DNA from: Planctomycetota bacterium
GTDB lineage: Bacteria > Planctomycetota > UBA1135 > UBA2386
Assembly: GCA_016794565.1 (NCBI GenBank)
Contig: JAEUHQ010000213.1
Coordinates: 1 to 32,200, forward strand
Direction: 5' to 3'
DNA: 32,200 nucleotides
Position numbers and translations under genes: made by a program. Of this stretch, positions 30,622-32,200 are shown in pieces; within the stretch, counting starts at the first letter, position 1, and every line of letters begins with the position of its first letter. Under the pieces are notes generated by a model. That model searched no databases, had not been told where the DNA came from, and saw only the letters and a list, made by a program, of their open reading frames with translations.

Positions 30622-32200
30622 TCACGGGATGAGCTCGAACCGGTAGGAGAGCGAGAACGTCTCGATCGAGGGGCTGACCGGCGGAATCGCGTCCGTGTTG
30701 TTGCTCGTCACGAAGCGCCAGTTGACGTAGCGGATGTCGCGCTGCGTGAACGGTTCGTTCGGACGGTTGTACTTGCTGGTGAAGGTCGACGCAGTCAGCT
30801 CGTTCGGCTCGTTGACGTACGACGTCACCGTCCGGTTGTAGAAGTAGGCCCACCAATCGCGCGCCGTGCTCGTGCCCGGGATCGGGCGGTTGTCCCACTT
30901 GCGAATGTGGGCGTCGCAGGCCTTGAACGGATCGAGCGCGAAGTTGGCGGCAGTCGGCTTCAGGTCATCACGCTCACCCGCGCTCCACAACGCGCCCGGC
31001 ACAGCAGCCGCTGCGTCGCTGAGGCCGCCCTGCGGACCGAACGCCGGACTCACGGCGAGCCGGTACCACTTGTCCCAGTACCAAGGCGTGGGGTCGACGT
31101 TGGACGCCGCGCGGAACTGCGCGACCACCGAAGCGCCCGCTGCGATGGCCTGCGGCGGCGGATCGAACTCGTAGCCGAACTGCGGCCTCACGTTCGCCGG
31201 ACGAGTGTTCTGGCCGTTCTGCAGGTAGAACGGGCCAAGACGCGGGTCGCCGAACCCTTCGGGCACGCGGTGCGGGTTGTTGAGGTCGACGAAGCCGGCA
31301 GTGATGACACTCTGCCGCTTCAGGACATCCATCATGATCCAGTAGAGGGTGTTGTCGCCGGCAGGGGTCCCCCCGCCCGCGGGATACGTGAAACCACCGC
31401 TCGGGATCGCCCAGGCCGAGTCACCTGGGGCGCGGCAGAGCGGGGCGGGCTGGGTCGGCAGCGGTCCACGACCCGCGCTCAGCACGCGGAAGTTCGGGAT
31501 GCTGGACGACTGGACCGTCACAGCGACCTGCCACCCGTTCGTGCCGAACGCGATGTAGCCCGCGCCGAGGGGCTGGTCGGGACGATCACACGCCGTCTGG
31601 AACTCGGCGATCATCGGCAGCGCGATGTTGCCGAGCAGGCCGCCCGTTCTCGTCTCCAGGCTGGTGCTCGTCAGCAGCACGTTGGGCGCATCGTTCCAGA
31701 ATCCATTGGTGAAGCGGAGCGTCGGCGTGCCGCCGATGACCGCGTCCGTCCAGCGGCGGCCGAGACCGTTGGCATACGGCGACACGATGTACGGGCCGTA
31801 GCCAGCCGTGCCATTCGCGGTGTCGTTGCCCTGGCCCGAGTCGCCGCCTTGTTCGACGAGCGTTTCGTCGCGGTAGACGAAGTAGGGCTTCTGGAACTTC
31901 GGGAGCGGCAGGAACCGGTTCTCACCCTGCGGCTCGTACACCACCCGCGAAGGATCGATCGGCATCGACTTGCCTTCGTAGGCGACGACGGCCGCCGGCT
32001 GCGACTCCACTCCGGTGCCGGCCGGGTTGGGATTCCACACGAAGTTCTTCTCGAAGCTCGCGGTGCGGAGACCAGAGTTGGGGAACGACGGCAGTGCGGA
32101 GAACGCGCCGAGGCAGGGCACGGGGCGGAACTCGGCATGGCCGAGCTTGAGCGTCGTCGAGTCGAACTCGTCGAACGACAGGATCGTGCCCGTGTAGGGC
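30622..32200 (-). CDS. Family A' giant lipoprotein, C-terminal part (5' end beyond window)
   Basis: 525 residues are visible; the frame is open to the last base, so a GTG at 32121 is not a credible start. The sequence is colinear with the C-terminal half of the 1297-aa protein: FDEFDSTTLKLGHA pairs with YDVFDRYTLSLAHA, PKFQKPYFVYRDETLV with PKFERTYTWRDSRLV, GYIAFGTNGWQVAV with GGYNGFQVAM, and the end TSNNTDAIPPVSPS with TNNVDVTPTLSPS. It is beta-rich, with no enzyme motif recognised. The N-terminal signal and Ig-like domains are expected outside the window by analogy. It is transcribed toward family B and is followed by a hairpin. Confidence 0.75.
   Translation of the reverse strand, partial: PYTGTILSFDEFDSTTLKLGHAEFRPVPCLGAFSALPSFPNSGLRTASFEKNFVWNPNPAGTGVESQPAAVVAYEGKSMPIDPSRVVYEPQGENRFLPLPKFQKPYFVYRDETLVEQGGDSGQGNDTANGTAGYGPYIVSPYANGLGRRWTDAVIGGTPTLRFTNGFWNDAPNVLLTSTSLETRTGGLLGNIALPMIAEFQTACDRPDQPLGAGYIAFGTNGWQVAVTVQSSSIPNFRVLSAGRGPLPTQPAPLCRAPGDSAWAIPSGGFTYPAGGGTPAGDNTLYWIMMDVLKRQSVITAGFVDLNNPHRVPEGFGDPRLGPFYLQNGQNTRPANVRPQFGYEFDPPPQAIAAGASVVAQFRAASNVDPTPWYWDKWYRLAVSPAFGPQGGLSDAAAAVPGALWSAGERDDLKPTAANFALDPFKACDAHIRKWDNRPIPGTSTARDWWAYFYNRTVTSYVNEPNELTASTFTSKYNRPNEPFTQRDIRYVNWRFVTSNNTDAIPPVSPSIETFSLSYRFELIP

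Overview
The window is high-GC, gene-dense bacterial chromosome. Most third codon positions are G or C, and there is no rRNA, phage, transposon or CRISPR array. The many secreted proteins, namely lipoproteins, a kelch propeller with a signal peptide, a secreted alpha/alpha toroid and very large Ig-like or Gly-rich lipoproteins, suggest an uncultured Planctomycetota. Myxococcota is the main alternative. This placement is inferred from gene style, not from a phylogenetic marker search.

Left part (1-5.3 kb): the 3' end of tmRNA (ssrA) with a hairpin behind it, a small unknown protein, a DJ-1/PfpI protein downstream of a BNR-type lipoprotein, smpB (the protein partner of tmRNA), tRNA-Leu(CAG), and a tRNA-dihydrouridine synthase just downstream of that tRNA. 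This is largely translation and tRNA housekeeping.

Middle part (5.3-15.4 kb): an unknown helical protein with a GTG start; a secreted kelch protein followed by a GT87 membrane glycosyltransferase; a minus-strand operon with 4-base overlaps (secreted alpha/alpha toroid, FAH-family hydrolase, GT39-like membrane glycosyltransferase); and a plus-strand run containing an unusual GT-A(DUF2064)-VOC fusion, a GT2 glycosyltransferase and a zinc-ribbon SAM methyltransferase. The theme is polyprenol- or surface-glycan work.

Right part (15.4-32.2 kb) is all on the minus strand. In transcription order from the right edge it holds an array of big lipoproteins in two alternating families: A' (partial, continuing past the edge), B (1153 aa, Gly-rich), A (1297 aa) and B' (600 aa). 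After these come a type IV prepilin peptidase, an OmpA-like lipoprotein, ribosome recycling factor (frr), tRNA-Lys(TTT), a Trm112/UPF0434-like protein and a membrane-anchored PpiD/SurA-like protein without a recognisable parvulin domain. A and A' can be aligned by eye along their C-terminal halves, and B and B' along their N-termini. Hairpins after A' and after A, with none between B and A, suggest a repeated two-gene B-A transcription unit. This paralogous surface-lipoprotein array is the most likely undescribed system in the window; its function is unknown.
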